A DNA stretch of 64,000 nt from the NCBI GenBank assembly GCA_002473165.1, contig DKSD01000011.1, forward strand, positions 1,700 through 65,699, in the 5' to 3' direction. The translations under genes were made by a program, and so were the position numbers. Shown here piece after piece: positions 1 to 9,151 of the stretch. The notes beneath the pieces are model-generated. The model made no database searches. It had not been told where the DNA came from and was given only the letters and a program-made list of their open reading frames with translations. How positions within the stretch are numbered: position 1 is the stretch's first letter; each line of letters begins with the position of its first letter. This stretch comes from Succinatimonas sp. UBA7265 (GTDB lineage: Bacteria; Pseudomonadota; Gammaproteobacteria; Enterobacterales; Succinivibrionaceae).

Positions 1-22
1 CTACCAACTGAGCTAACAACCC
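1..22 (-). tRNA. partial tRNA, probably tRNA-Lys, cut by window start
   Basis: On the minus strand the last 22 bases give the 5' end of a tRNA: an acceptor strand beginning GGGTTGT, then the conserved TAGCTCAG of the D arm. The same 5' half is found in the complete tRNA-Lys just upstream, so a tandem Lys tRNA is likely. The anticodon lies outside the window, so the identity is inferred. Confidence 0.75.
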
Positions 23-33
23 AATTCTTCGGG

Positions 34-109
34 TGGTGGGTCGCGAGGGATTCGAACCCTCGACCAACGGATTAAAAGTCCGCTGCTCTACCAACTGAGC
101 TAGCGACCC
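34..109 (-). tRNA. tRNA-Lys (TTT)
   Basis: A 76-nt tRNA on the minus strand with the CCA end encoded. The acceptor stem GGGTCGC pairs with GCGACCC, the discriminator base is A, and the T loop reads TTCGAAT. The seven-base anticodon loop is CTTTTAA, giving anticodon TTT. It lies 11 bp upstream of a second, truncated tRNA of the same kind. Confidence 0.97.
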
Positions 110-221
110 GCCTACGTTGACGAAAATCAACGGTGCTCATTTTACTTAAAATTGACCGATGTGCAAGGTCTTTTTAAATTATTTTTGATCTTTTTGTTTT
201 ACATGGCATAAGCGCAGCCAT

Positions 222-237
222 CGTGATAAACATCACA
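222..237. promoter_or_regulatory. CRP-like binding site
   Basis: The sequence is CGTGA, six bases, TCACA, matching nine of the ten conserved bases of the CRP consensus TGTGA-N6-TCACA. It lies 165 bp upstream of the sugar-phosphate isomerase start. A cAMP-CRP site before a sugar gene makes sense, but it is far (about -140) from the best promoter candidate, so the role is inferred. Confidence 0.45.
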
Positions 238-337
238 TAAAATACTTAAGACGCCGTGCCCAAATTCCAAAGGATTTTCCGCACCCTTTGCCAATTTGAT
301 CTGCGTGGCATTTCCGGCATTTCCTGTGCTCAAACGT

Positions 338-366
338 TTGTTTTCTGCTTTGCGGCGCACTATCAT
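338..366 (+). promoter_or_regulatory. putative sigma-70 promoter of the RpiB-like gene
   Basis: TTGTTT and TATCAT are separated by exactly 17 bases. The -10 box matches five of six consensus positions and the -35 box three. Transcription would start near 373, giving a leader of about 30 nt before the start codon at 403. Confidence 0.4.
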
Positions 367-402
367 TATGACAATGCATATCTGTTACGGAGGCACTTTT
401 AT

Positions 403-1035
403 ATGAGAATCGCCCTGATCCTGGAGAACTCCCAGGCGGACAAGAACCCTGTCATCTTTCGCGAGCTGTCGGCTGCCGCCAAGAACGCCGGCCACACCGT
501 TGACAACTACGGCATGTACAGCGCCAAAGACAAACGCTGCCTGACCTATGTCATGAACGGCCTGCTCGCGTCCATCGTGCTCAACACCAAGGCCGCCGAC
601 TTCGTCGTCACCGGCTGCGGCACCGGCGAAGGCGCCACGCTGGCCTTAAACGCCTTCCCGGGCGTGGAGTGCGGCCACATCGAAAACCCGGTCGACTCCT
701 ACCTCTTCACGCAGATCAACGCCGGCAACGCGATCGCCCTCCCTTACGCCTTAGGCTACGGCTGGGGCGGCGAACTCAACCTGCGCTACATCTTCGAGAA
801 GCTCTTCGTGACCCCGTTCGGCGGCGGCTATCCTCCTGAGCGCGTCCAGGCCGAGCAGTCCAACAAGAAGATCCTCGATCACGTCAAGACGATCACGCAC
901 CGCCCGCTCATCGAAGTCTTAAAAGGCCTCGATCGCGACTTCGTCAAAAAGACCATCGACGATCCGCAGTTTGCCGATCTCTTCTACGCCAAATGCCAGG
1001 ACAAAGAAGTCGCTGACTTCCTCAAGGCCCTGTAA
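403..1035 (+). CDS. RpiB/LacA/LacB-family sugar-phosphate isomerase
   Basis: This 210-residue protein belongs to the ribose-5-phosphate isomerase B / galactose-6-phosphate isomerase family, which interconverts aldose and ketose sugar phosphates in the cytoplasm. The N-terminal MRIALILE strand and the GCGTGEGA motif (about residues 71-78, with Cys72) correspond to the RpiB active-site segment. The protein is longer than typical RpiB (about 150 residues) and has a C-terminal helical extension, as in a longer subgroup of the family; its substrate cannot be read from sequence. The frame is open further upstream, but ATG 403 is preceded by ACGGAGGC at 387-394 and begins the conserved first strand, so that start was chosen. 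A CRP-like site and a promoter lie upstream, and a strong terminator follows. Confidence 0.85.
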   Translation: MRIALILENSQADKNPVIFRELSAAAKNAGHTVDNYGMYSAKDKRCLTYVMNGLLASIVLNTKAADFVVTGCGTGEGATLALNAFPGVECGHIENPVDSYLFTQINAGNAIALPYALGYGWGGELNLRYIFEKLFVTPFGGGYPPERVQAEQSNKKILDHVKTITHRPLIEVLKGLDRDFVKKTIDDPQFADLFYAKCQDKEVADFLKAL

Positions 1036-1063
1036 TAAGGCCTTGTAAAAAGGCTCCTTAAGC

Positions 1064-1104
1064 AAAGACGCCCCGAAGGCTTAAAGCCTCCGGGGCGTCT
1101 TTTT
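1064..1104 (+). terminator. rho-independent terminator, possibly bidirectional
   Basis: A long, nearly perfect hairpin (AAAGACGCCCCG-AAGGC, loop, GCCTCCGGGGCGTC) is followed by TTTTT on the plus strand. It ends the isomerase transcript. In the other orientation it lies just after cpoB and ends in only three Ts, so it may also slow the tol operon transcript. Confidence 0.85.
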
Positions 1105-1115
1105 GCACGCGCGGT

Positions 1116-1877
1116 TTATTTGGCCGCAAGCTGCTTTTGCGCCAGCGCCGCCGAGGTGTCGCCGGGGTAATCCCTGGCCACGACCTCAAAGAAGCGGCGG
1201 GCCTTGTCCTTGTCGCCCTGGGCTTTGTAGATGAGCCCGAGCTTATAGAGCGAGTCGGCGCGCTTGGGCGAGTTCTTAAAACCGGCGGCGTTGAGGAAGC
1301 TCACGCGCGCGTCCGGATACTGTTTTTGCTTGAACTGCACCTGCCCAAGCCAGTACCAGGCGTTCGGAGTGAGCTCGCAGTCAGGATACTTCTCCACAAA
1401 AGCCTTAAACGCCGGCACGGAGTCTTTGAGCTTGTTGTCGACGACGAGTTTATAGGCCTTTTGATACTCGGCCTTAGTCGCATCGTCGGCGCTCTTTAAG
1501 GCTTTGCCCTTGGCGTCGGTGACCGGGCCTGAGGCCGCGGCTGTATTACCTTGAGAGGCGGCGTTTGGCTGCGGCTGTTCTGCCGCGCCCTGAATCTGTC
1601 CGGCCGTCCCCTCGCCGCCCTGCGCCGCGGTGTTTTGCGCGCCGGCCTGCTGCGCCTTCTCAAGCTGAGCTTTGAGGTTAGAGAGCTCGTGCTCGAGCTC
1701 CTCGATCTTGCCGTTTTGGGCGTCTAACTGATCCTGCATCTGATCAAAGCGGTTTTGCATCCTCAGCATCGTCGCCTGCTGGGCGCTCAGCTGCGCCTCC
1801 AAATCATCATCGGCGGCGGCGCTGCCGCACAAAGCCGCGCTTAAGGCCGCGGCAGCCATGGTTAAGGCTATGCGCAT
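1116..1877 (-). CDS. cpoB: CpoB (YbgF), Tol-Pal associated cell-division coordinator
   Basis: This 253-residue periplasmic protein is the last gene of the tol-pal operon. In E. coli CpoB links outer-membrane constriction by Tol-Pal to PBP1B activity at the division site. A signal peptide ends near Ala22. Residues 25-75 form a heptad-rich coiled coil that drives trimerisation, residues 80-135 are a low-complexity Gln/Ala/Gly linker, and the C-terminal part (150-250) contains TPR-type repeats. ATG 1877 is preceded by AGGAGA and starts the signal peptide; an upstream in-frame start at 1943 lacks a ribosome site and would spoil the signal sequence. The linker is longer and more repetitive than in E. 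coli. Confidence 0.93.
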   Translation of the reverse strand: MRIALTMAAAALSAALCGSAAADDDLEAQLSAQQATMLRMQNRFDQMQDQLDAQNGKIEELEHELSNLKAQLEKAQQAGAQNTAAQGGEGTAGQIQGAAEQPQPNAASQGNTAAASGPVTDAKGKALKSADDATKAEYQKAYKLVVDNKLKDSVPAFKAFVEKYPDCELTPNAWYWLGQVQFKQKQYPDARVSFLNAAGFKNSPKRADSLYKLGLIYKAQGDKDKARRFFEVVARDYPGDTSAALAQKQLAAK

Positions 1878-1966
1878 GTCTTGCGTTCTCCTATGCATTA
1901 AAAAAGGCGCGGGAACTGAGCCCTGCGCCCTTGTTTTAAACATCCGCCCGCATCAGGGGCGCTTTG

Positions 1967-2488
1967 TCAGTAATTTAACACCGCGCGGCGGTTCTGCGAC
2001 CAGGCGCTCTCGTCGTGGCCGGGGTTCACCGGCTTCTCCTCGCCGTAGGAGACGACGGAGATCTGGTTGAGATCGACGCCGAGGTTTTGCAGGTAGCGGG
2101 CCACGCTGCGGGCGCGGCGCTCGCCTAAGGCGATGTTGTACTCAGGGGTGCCGCGCTCGTCGGTGTGGCCCTCGACGACCACGCGGGCGTCAGGGTTGGA
2201 GCGCAGGTACTTGGCGTTGGCCTGGAGCACGCCCACGTACTGATCCTGGATGGTGTCCGAATCGTAGTTGAAGTACACGGTGTGCTGATCCTGCAGCTCC
2301 GCAGGGCCGTGCCAGCCGTCAGAGGCGCCGGGGTTGCCTACGGTGACCGCGCCGTCGGAATCCAGGCCTTCCTGGATGTCGGTGCCGTCATCGGAGACGA
2401 GGCCGGAGTTGTCAGAGTCGGAGCTGCAGCCCGGGAGAGCGATCAGCGCGGCGCCGCAGACAAAAGCAAATAAAAAATTCTTTAACAT
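1967..2488 (-). CDS. pal: Pal, peptidoglycan-associated lipoprotein
   Basis: This 173-residue outer-membrane lipoprotein binds peptidoglycan and TolB and anchors the outer membrane during constriction. A signal sequence ends in the lipobox ALPGC with the lipidated Cys at residue 21. The OmpA-like domain covers about 68-173 and shows the diaminopimelate-binding landmarks NYDSDT, EGHTDERGTPEYN and GERRAR. It lies between tolB (21 bp) and cpoB (89 bp) on the same strand. The start has an AGGGGAT ribosome site. A short Asp/Ser-rich tether follows the lipobox. Confidence 0.97.
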   Translation of the reverse strand: MLKNFLFAFVCGAALIALPGCSSDSDNSGLVSDDGTDIQEGLDSDGAVTVGNPGASDGWHGPAELQDQHTVYFNYDSDTIQDQYVGVLQANAKYLRSNPDARVVVEGHTDERGTPEYNIALGERRARSVARYLQNLGVDLNQISVVSYGEEKPVNPGHDESAWSQNRRAVLNY

Positions 2489-2509
2489 TTTTACAGATCC
2501 CCTTGAAGT

Positions 2510-3793
2510 TTATTTCTCAAGCAGAGGTCCCCACGCCGGCGAGCTCACCTCGCCTGCGGAGGAAGGAAGGTATGCCTTGAAACGTCCGTCTGCGGATACC
2601 AGCGCCAGCCCTTTGCGGCCCTGATAAACCGTGCTGTATATTACCATACTCCCGTTCGGGGCCACCGAGGGCGACTCATCGAGCGTGGAAGTGGTCAGCA
2701 TGTAGATGCTGCCGTCGGCGTCCACCCTGGCGACGCGGTAACCCTTCTGGCGGGTGACCACCACGAGCGAGGTGCTGCCCGGGATGGCGCGCGCCGACAG
2801 GTTCATCTCGCCCTGGTAGGTGACACGGGTCGTGGAGCCGGTGGCGAAATCGTATTTATAGATCTGGGCGCGGCCGCCGCGCTCCGAGGTAAAGAACAGC
2901 GAGCGGGAATCGGCAGACCAGGTAGGCTCAGTGTCGATGGAGCGGTTCTCGGTGACGCGCTTTAAGACGCCCGCGGCCAGATCGTAATAATAGATGTCAG
3001 GCTGGCCGTCTTTTGAGAGCGTCATGGCGATCTTCGAGCCGTCAGGCGACCAGGCGGGGCTGGAGTTCAGGCCCGGGAACGATGCGAGCTTCGTGCGCTT
3101 GTGCGAGAGGATGTCCTGCACAAAGATCGCAGGCTGCCTGGCCTCAAAGCTCACGTAGGCAAGGCGCGTGCCGTCAGGCGACCAGGTCGGCGTCATGATA
3201 GGCTGCGTCGACTTGAGCACCGGGCGCTCGTTGTAGCCGTCGTAATCGGCGGTCATGAGCACATAGGGATAGCCCTGGCCGTGGCGGGTCACCACATAGG
3301 CGATGCGGGTGCGGAAAGCGCCTTTCTGGCCGGTAAAGAGCTCATAGACGCGATCGGACACGCGATGGGCGGCCTGGCGGATGAGGTTCTTCGGGGCGTT
3401 GCCGGCGTAATGGGCCAGCACTTTGCCCTTGTTGGCCCCCTGCAGCCCCACGACCTTGAATTCGACATTGTAGCCGCCGTTAACCGGAACAGCCTTGCCG
3501 GTCACCGCGGCCTCGGCGCCGCTTTGGGCGGCGACATCGGCGTTGATCTCGCCGTTCGTCACCGAGCCCTGGGGCAGCTGCTGCATGGGGATGGGAGAGA
3601 ACTTGCCCGAGCGGGTCAGATCGTCGGAGACGACCTTGGCCACGTCAGTGCCCAGGCCCTGCGCCTGGGTAAACGGGATGACCGCGATGCGGTGGCCTTC
3701 ATTGATGCCGCCGGTGATCTCGATCTGCAGCGCGGCGTGGGCGTTCACGGCGAAAACCGCGAGCGCCAGGCCGGCGAGAATGCGTTTGATCAT
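2510..3793 (-). CDS. tolB: TolB, periplasmic beta-propeller of the Tol-Pal system
   Basis: TolB (427 residues) shuttles between Pal and the TolA/inner-membrane complex. The signal peptide ends at NAHA (about residue 20). An N-terminal alpha/beta domain (20-160) is followed by a six-bladed propeller whose blades carry the repeated WSPDG-type motif (for example PTWSPDGTRLAYVS, PAWSPDGSKIAMT, PTWSADSRSLFFTS). The start at 3793 has an AGGAG site five bases upstream; a longer in-frame start at 3829 has no such site. The gene sits in the usual place between tolA and pal. Confidence 0.97.
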   Translation of the reverse strand: MIKRILAGLALAVFAVNAHAALQIEITGGINEGHRIAVIPFTQAQGLGTDVAKVVSDDLTRSGKFSPIPMQQLPQGSVTNGEINADVAAQSGAEAAVTGKAVPVNGGYNVEFKVVGLQGANKGKVLAHYAGNAPKNLIRQAAHRVSDRVYELFTGQKGAFRTRIAYVVTRHGQGYPYVLMTADYDGYNERPVLKSTQPIMTPTWSPDGTRLAYVSFEARQPAIFVQDILSHKRTKLASFPGLNSSPAWSPDGSKIAMTLSKDGQPDIYYYDLAAGVLKRVTENRSIDTEPTWSADSRSLFFTSERGGRAQIYKYDFATGSTTRVTYQGEMNLSARAIPGSTSLVVVTRQKGYRVARVDADGSIYMLTTSTLDESPSVAPNGSMVIYSTVYQGRKGLALVSADGRFKAYLPSSAGEVSSPAWGPLLEK

Positions 3794-3835
3794 CAGTAAC
3801 TCCTGCTGGTATTTTGTGCGTTCGCACAATTATAT

Positions 3836-4861
3836 TCAGATTTTCGGCGTCATGGAAATGACAATGCTTGAGCATTCTTTGCACCCGGCAGGAGGCCTGG
3901 GGAGCATGCCGATGGCGTTTAAGGTGTCAAGCGCCGTCTTGCACACGGCCTTGTCGCCTGAGCAGCTCTCATTGGAGATCGTCCCGTCGTTTGCCACCTG
4001 GATGCTCACCTTGACGGTCTTGCCGTTCATGGAAGGATCGACGCGCCAGTTCTGCTCTATAAGCGTGCGCACTTTGACGCCGTAGCCGCCGTCGCCGCCG
4101 CCCTGCCCCAGGCCTTTGCCGTTTACCGGATCGCCGTCGGCCGTGCCCAGGATGTCATCCTCAAGCGCGTTGGCGTTGGCCTGGGCCTGAGCTTTGGCTT
4201 TAGCGTCAGCCTCTGCCTTTGCTTTGGCGTCGGCCTCAGCTTTGGCCTTGGCTTTAGCCTCGGCTTCAGCCTTCTTTTTGGCCTCGGCTTCCGCTTTCTT
4301 CTTGGCCTCTTCCTCGGCTTTCTTCTTGGCCTCTTCGGCGGCCTTCTTCCTGGCCTCGGTTTCGGCTTTCTTCTTATCCGCCTCAGCCTGGGCCTTGGCG
4401 CGGGCCTCTTCCTCGGCCTGTTTCTTCAGCTCGGCCGCCTGTTTCTGGGCCTCAAGCTTCTTTTTCTGATCTTCAAGCTGCTTTTTCTCAAGCTCGGCTT
4501 TGCGCAGCGCCAGCGCCTGCTGCTGTTCGGCCTCCTGCCGGGCGCGGATCTGCTCAACGCGCCGCTGTTCGGCCTCCTGCTGCTTTGCCACCTGCTCTTT
4601 AAGCTCCTGCGCCTTTTGCTCCTCGGCCTGATCCCGCTCGGGGACAGGTTCAGGTTTTGCCTCAGGCTGCGGCGCGCTCTCGGCCCTGCCGCCGTTGGGG
4701 TTCCCCTTGGCAGGCGGCACGAACGTGGCGTGCATGATGTCGCCCGAGCCGGTGTCAGGTTTTTCGGGGCGGTCAAGCGAGACGTTGATCACCAAGGCGA
4801 CGATCACAGCCGCGTGGATAAGCACGGCTATGGTAAAGGCGGTGCCGGTCCTGATCCTCAC
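3836..4861 (-). CDS. tolA: TolA, inner-membrane bridging protein of Tol-Pal
   Basis: TolA (341 residues) spans the periplasm and transmits proton-motive-force energy from TolQR to Pal. Domain I is one N-terminal membrane helix (about 9-28). Domain II (about 70-235) is a long Ala/Lys/Glu helix. Domain III (about 250-341) is globular and has the Cys pairs typical of the family. The start codon is GTG and overlaps the tolR stop by GTGA, indicating translational coupling. The repetitive part of domain II is encoded by imperfect direct repeats at 4190-4450. Confidence 0.96.
   Translation of the reverse strand: MRIRTGTAFTIAVLIHAAVIVALVINVSLDRPEKPDTGSGDIMHATFVPPAKGNPNGGRAESAPQPEAKPEPVPERDQAEEQKAQELKEQVAKQQEAEQRRVEQIRARQEAEQQQALALRKAELEKKQLEDQKKKLEAQKQAAELKKQAEEEARAKAQAEADKKKAETEARKKAAEEAKKKAEEEAKKKAEAEAKKKAEAEAKAKAKAEADAKAKAEADAKAKAQAQANANALEDDILGTADGDPVNGKGLGQGGGDGGYGVKVRTLIEQNWRVDPSMNGKTVKVSIQVANDGTISNESCSGDKAVCKTALDTLNAIGMLPRPPAGCKECSSIVISMTPKI
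4190..4450 (-). repeat. imperfect direct repeats coding the TolA helix
   Basis: Short units encoding AEAKKKAE, EEAKKKAE and ADAKAKAE recur in tandem within tolA. On the plus strand they read as repeated blocks of GGCCTC and TTCTTC. Length changes by slippage would stretch or shorten the periplasm-spanning helix without changing frame if units are multiples of three. Confidence 0.7.
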
Positions 4862-5310
4862 TTGCCCGCGCTCCCTGAACTTCCCTCAAGCGGCACTGTC
4901 ACCAGGCCCACGCTCTTGACGCCGCCTTCTTTTAAGGCGTTCATCAGCTGGATAACGCTGTTGTAGTCGACATGGGCATCGCCCTGCACGACTACCGGGC
5001 GCGTCGGATCTTTTTGCAGCTCGCCTGCCACATAGGACGTGAGCTCGTTTAGATCCTGCATCTTCTGCATGGTGGTGTCGATGCTCACGTAATACTGGCC
5101 GATGCTGTCGACCGTGGCGATGATCGGGGTGCGCTGGTTCTCATCCATGGTCTCGCTCTGGGCCTGGGGCAGATCGACGGTGACGCCCTGCATGACGACC
5201 GGCGCCGTCGCGATAAAGATCACGAGCAGCACCAGCATCACGTCGATATAGGGGACGACGTTGATCTCCGCGACCGGATGCGATCTGCGCCTTCTTGAAG
5301 CCATGCGCAT
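4858..5310 (-). CDS. tolR: TolR, ExbD-family stator protein
   Basis: TolR (150 residues) forms the proton channel with TolQ and contacts peptidoglycan. It has a short cytoplasmic Arg-rich N-terminus, one membrane helix (about 22-40) carrying the essential Asp23 in the motif PYIDVMLVLLVIF, and a periplasmic ExbD/TolR domain. The start ATG overlaps the tolQ stop (TGATG) and the stop overlaps the GTG of tolA, so all three are translationally coupled. An in-frame ATG two codons downstream at 5304 is an alternative start. Confidence 0.96.
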   Translation of the reverse strand: MRMASRRRRSHPVAEINVVPYIDVMLVLLVIFIATAPVVMQGVTVDLPQAQSETMDENQRTPIIATVDSIGQYYVSIDTTMQKMQDLNELTSYVAGELQKDPTRPVVVQGDAHVDYNSVIQLMNALKEGGVKSVGLVTVPLEGSSGSAGK

Positions 5311-6308
5311 CAGTGCTGTTCCCCGTTATAGCCGCCCTGGCGGGTCTCGGCCTGGCGCAGCTGATCGCCGCGCACGCCCGGGGTGATGTAATGCGGCCCG
5401 GAACTCTGCTCCCTTTGGGATGCGCGCGGATCAAAGGCCTGGGGGCGCGGCTTTTGGCCCTCAGGGTAGCGCGGCGGCACCGTGCGCATGGGCGGGACGC
5501 TCTGGGGCTGGCCCTGCGGCTGAGCGTAGCCGCGGGTGATGTCCTGGCGGCGCGACTGGTAGTCATAAGGGCCGCTCTCAGACTGGCTCTCCTGCTCCTT
5601 GCGCTCGCTCTCGCGCTTAAGCTGCGATCTCACGGTCACGAGGCGGCGGTTTAGGATGGTCGCGAACTCGTCCATGAAGTTGTCATAGCGGTTCTCGAGC
5701 GCCTCGCACTTGGCGATGAAATGGTTGTAGAACATCACGGCCGGGATGGCGGCGAACAGGCCCATGGCCGTGGCGATCAGGGCCTCGGCGATCGGCGGGG
5801 CCACCATGGAGAGCGTGGCGTTCTTGACGGCGGCCAGAGCCACGAACGCGTGCATGATGCCCCACACCGTGCCGAACAGGCCGATGTACGGGCTGATGGA
5901 ACCGATGGTGGCGAGCGTGGCCAGGTGGCTTTCGAGGTTCTCGGCCTCGCGCGAGAGCGCGACTTTCATCTGGCGGTACGTGCCGTCCATCACCACTTCC
6001 TGATCGGCAGGCCCGGAGTTCACGAGGCGCACGAATTCCTTGAAGCCTGAGGTGTAGATGACCTCGAGCCCCTGCAGTTCATTCTGGCGCCTGACGCAGT
6101 CCTGGTAGAGGTTGTTCAGATCTATGCCCGACCAGAAACGATCCTCGAACTCGTCGGCGCGGGCGCGGCCCTGCTTGTAGGCGCTGGAGCGCTGGATGAT
6201 GATGGTCCAGGAGATCACCGAGAGCATGAGCAGGAAGAACATGACGGCCTGCACGAGCAGGCTGGCGTTCAAAATAAGCTCGGTGAACGAGAGCTGACCG
6301 TTTTGCAT
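5310..6308 (-). CDS. tolQ: TolQ with a long C-terminal extension
   Basis: TolQ is the MotA/TolQ/ExbB proton-channel subunit of the Tol system. Three membrane helices lie near 17-37, 137-160 and 172-195, with the conserved core from MQNGQLSF to RRLVTVRSQL (residues 1-230) matching the usual family length of about 230. It then continues to residue 332 with a hydrophilic tail rich in Gln, Pro, Arg and Ser and predicted to be disordered and cytoplasmic. The tail is in the same frame, uses the same codon style and ends exactly at the tolR overlap, so it is not an annotation error. The start is coupled to the ybgC stop (TAATG). Confidence 0.95.
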   Translation of the reverse strand: MQNGQLSFTELILNASLLVQAVMFFLLMLSVISWTIIIQRSSAYKQGRARADEFEDRFWSGIDLNNLYQDCVRRQNELQGLEVIYTSGFKEFVRLVNSGPADQEVVMDGTYRQMKVALSREAENLESHLATLATIGSISPYIGLFGTVWGIMHAFVALAAVKNATLSMVAPPIAEALIATAMGLFAAIPAVMFYNHFIAKCEALENRYDNFMDEFATILNRRLVTVRSQLKRESERKEQESQSESGPYDYQSRRQDITRGYAQPQGQPQSVPPMRTVPPRYPEGQKPRPQAFDPRASQREQSSGPHYITPGVRGDQLRQAETRQGGYNGEQH

Positions 6309-6748
6309 TACAGTCTTACCTCAAAAACCGGCGGGACCTCAGGGACCCCTGCCTTAATGTAATCGCGCACCTGCTGCGGCATCTTTTGCGGACGCCCCCG
6401 CTTCATATCCATGCAGGCCAGGGTGCATTCAAACTCAAAGAGCTTTTCACCGCGCTGATTATAGACCTCCTGATAAACATTCAGGCTCAGGCCGCGCACC
6501 TTTACGGGAACGCAGGTTACGGTGATTCTGTCATCAAGGCGCGCCGAGCTTAAATATTTGCATGCAACCTGCGTCACCACAAAGCCCGTGCCCTCCTCCA
6601 GCAGGCGCTGCTGGGAGAAACCTGCCGAGCGCAGCCACTCCGTGCGGGCGCGCTCGCAGAATTTTAAGTAATTGGCGTAATAGACGATGCCGCCGGCGTC
6701 GGTGTCTTCCCAGTAGACGGTGAAGTCAAATGAAAAAGGATCAGCCAT
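6308..6748 (-). CDS. ybgC: YbgC, hotdog-fold acyl-CoA thioesterase
   Basis: YbgC (146 residues) is a 4-hydroxybenzoyl-CoA thioesterase-type hotdog protein that opens the tol-pal cluster and is thought to act in phospholipid or acyl-CoA metabolism at the membrane. The signature EDTDAGGIVYYANYL (residues 15-28), including the active-site Asp, is intact. ATG 6748 is preceded by GGGAGGAC; longer in-frame starts run into ruvB and lack support. It begins one base after the ruvB stop and ends overlapping tolQ. Confidence 0.94.
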   Translation of the reverse strand: MADPFSFDFTVYWEDTDAGGIVYYANYLKFCERARTEWLRSAGFSQQRLLEEGTGFVVTQVACKYLSSARLDDRITVTCVPVKVRGLSLNVYQEVYNQRGEKLFEFECTLACMDMKRGRPQKMPQQVRDYIKAGVPEVPPVFEVRL

Positions 6749-6749
6749 G

Positions 6750-7829
<1,080 letters not shown>

Positions 7830-7832
7830 CGC

Positions 7833-8444
7833 TTACGGCCTCCCGCTCTTGGAAATCAGCGCCAGCGCGCCTTTTATGAGATCCTCGGTGCTCATGCCCT
7901 CGCTGTAGGCGGCCTTGCAGTACTCGACGGCCAGGCTCTCGCGGTAGCCTAAAACCACAAGCGCCGCCACGGCGTCATCAAAGGCGCCGCTGTTTTGCTT
8001 TGCGGCCTTGGGCGCCGCCGCGGCTGCGCCGGAGCCGAGCTTGCTTAGGCTGTCCTTGAGCTCGACGATCATGCGCTCGGCCGTCTTCTTGCCGACGCCC
8101 GGGATACGCTGCAGCTCGGCGGCGCGCCCGTCCAGCACGGCGGCGATGAAAGACTGCACGTCAAAAGTCGAGAGCACGGCCAGCGCGCTTTTAGGCCCGA
8201 CGCCGTTTACCTTGATGAGGATGCGAAAGAGCGAGCGCGAGGCGATGTCCGTAAAGCCGTAGAGAACCTGGGCGTCCTCGCGCACGCTGTGGTGGATGTA
8301 AACGAATGCCGGTTCGTGCGGATCCTGCGGCAGCGCCTGCAGGCACGACGAAGGCATCTCGACTTCATAGCCCACGCCGCCTGCCTCGATGAGCGCGGTG
8401 TTGCCGTCAACGCGCAGCAGCGTGCCGCGCAGACTTCCTATCAT
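7833..8444 (-). CDS. ruvA: RuvA, Holliday junction DNA-binding subunit
   Basis: RuvA (203 residues) binds four-way junctions as a tetramer and recruits RuvB. The N-terminal OB fold (MIGSLRGTLLRV) is followed by two helix-hairpin-helix motifs (VNGVGPKSALAVL and IPGVGKKTAERMIVEL) and, after an Ala-rich flexible linker, a RuvB-binding C-terminal domain. It lies between ruvC and ruvB on the same strand with a 21 bp gap from ruvC. Confidence 0.97.
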   Translation of the reverse strand: MIGSLRGTLLRVDGNTALIEAGGVGYEVEMPSSCLQALPQDPHEPAFVYIHHSVREDAQVLYGFTDIASRSLFRILIKVNGVGPKSALAVLSTFDVQSFIAAVLDGRAAELQRIPGVGKKTAERMIVELKDSLSKLGSGAAAAAPKAAKQNSGAFDDAVAALVVLGYRESLAVEYCKAAYSEGMSTEDLIKGALALISKSGRP

Positions 8445-8465
8445 TGAATTCTTCTCTCCAAATAC

Positions 8466-8996
8466 TTAACGGTCCTGCAGCCTGCCGTGCACGGAGTAAC
8501 GCTCGGCGACGCCCTGGCCCATGGCTTTGGTCACGCTGGCCGTGACCGCGTGGCAGATGGCGCAGGCCAGGGCGTCGGCGGCGTCGGCCTGCGGGCTGCC
8601 TGACAGGCAGAGGATCTTGCGAACCATGTACTGCACCTGGGTTTTGTCAGCCCAGCCGTAGCCCACGACCGACTGCTTGATCTGCTGGGGCGTGTACTCA
8701 AAGACCTCCAGCCCGAGGTAGGCCCCGGCGACCATGGCGCTGGCGCGGGCCTCGGAGAGCTTGACCGTCGACTGCACGTTCTTTGACAAAAACGTCTCTT
8801 CTATGGCCATGCAGTCAGGCGAGAACTGCCCGACGAGCTGCGTCACGCCCTCGTAGATGATCTTAAGGCGCCCGGCTATGGGGCCGTTGCCTGCGGCAAT
8901 GCAGCCTGATCCGAGGTAGGAGACCTTACCTGCCTGGGATCTGACGATGCCGTATCCGGTAAAACGCGATCCCGGATCTATGCCGATCACGATCAT
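8466..8996 (-). CDS. ruvC: RuvC, Holliday junction resolvase
   Basis: RuvC (176 residues) nicks junctions symmetrically. The RNase H-like acidic quartet is visible: Asp7 in GIDPGSR, Glu66 in AIEE, and Asp138 and Asp141 in QADAADALACAICH. The conserved start MIVIGIDPGS fixes the ATG at 8996; the frame is open 13 codons further upstream without a ribosome site. The genes usually found beyond ruvC (yebC, aspS) are about 12 kb away on the same strand. Confidence 0.97.
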   Translation of the reverse strand: MIVIGIDPGSRFTGYGIVRSQAGKVSYLGSGCIAAGNGPIAGRLKIIYEGVTQLVGQFSPDCMAIEETFLSKNVQSTVKLSEARASAMVAGAYLGLEVFEYTPQQIKQSVVGYGWADKTQVQYMVRKILCLSGSPQADAADALACAICHAVTASVTKAMGQGVAERYSVHGRLQDR

Positions 8997-9054
8997 CTGA
9001 ATAAAAGATCCCCGGTAAAGCGCGCGCAGGTTCACACGCCAGAAAACTTACAGC

Positions 9055-9076
9055 GATCCCGCTTTAAAGCGGGATC
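9055..9076. terminator. perfect 22-bp palindrome, possible terminator
   Basis: A perfect inverted repeat with arms GATCCCGCTTT and AAAGCGGGATC lies between the GNAT gene and ruvC. On the minus strand it is followed by GTAAGTTTTC, a weak U-tract, so it may end the GNAT transcript. It could equally be a protein-binding palindrome. Confidence 0.4.
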
Positions 9077-9151
9077 ATCATGCGGATATTTTAAATTAAG
9101 CGCGGCGCTTTACCAAACGGCCACGGCACAGGATATAAGCACGAAGCGGCG

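Noticed and set aside
4194..4469. Plus-strand Ala/Ser/Phe-rich frame opposite tolA
   Set aside because: It arises from the repeated Lys/Ala codons of tolA read backwards and matches no family.
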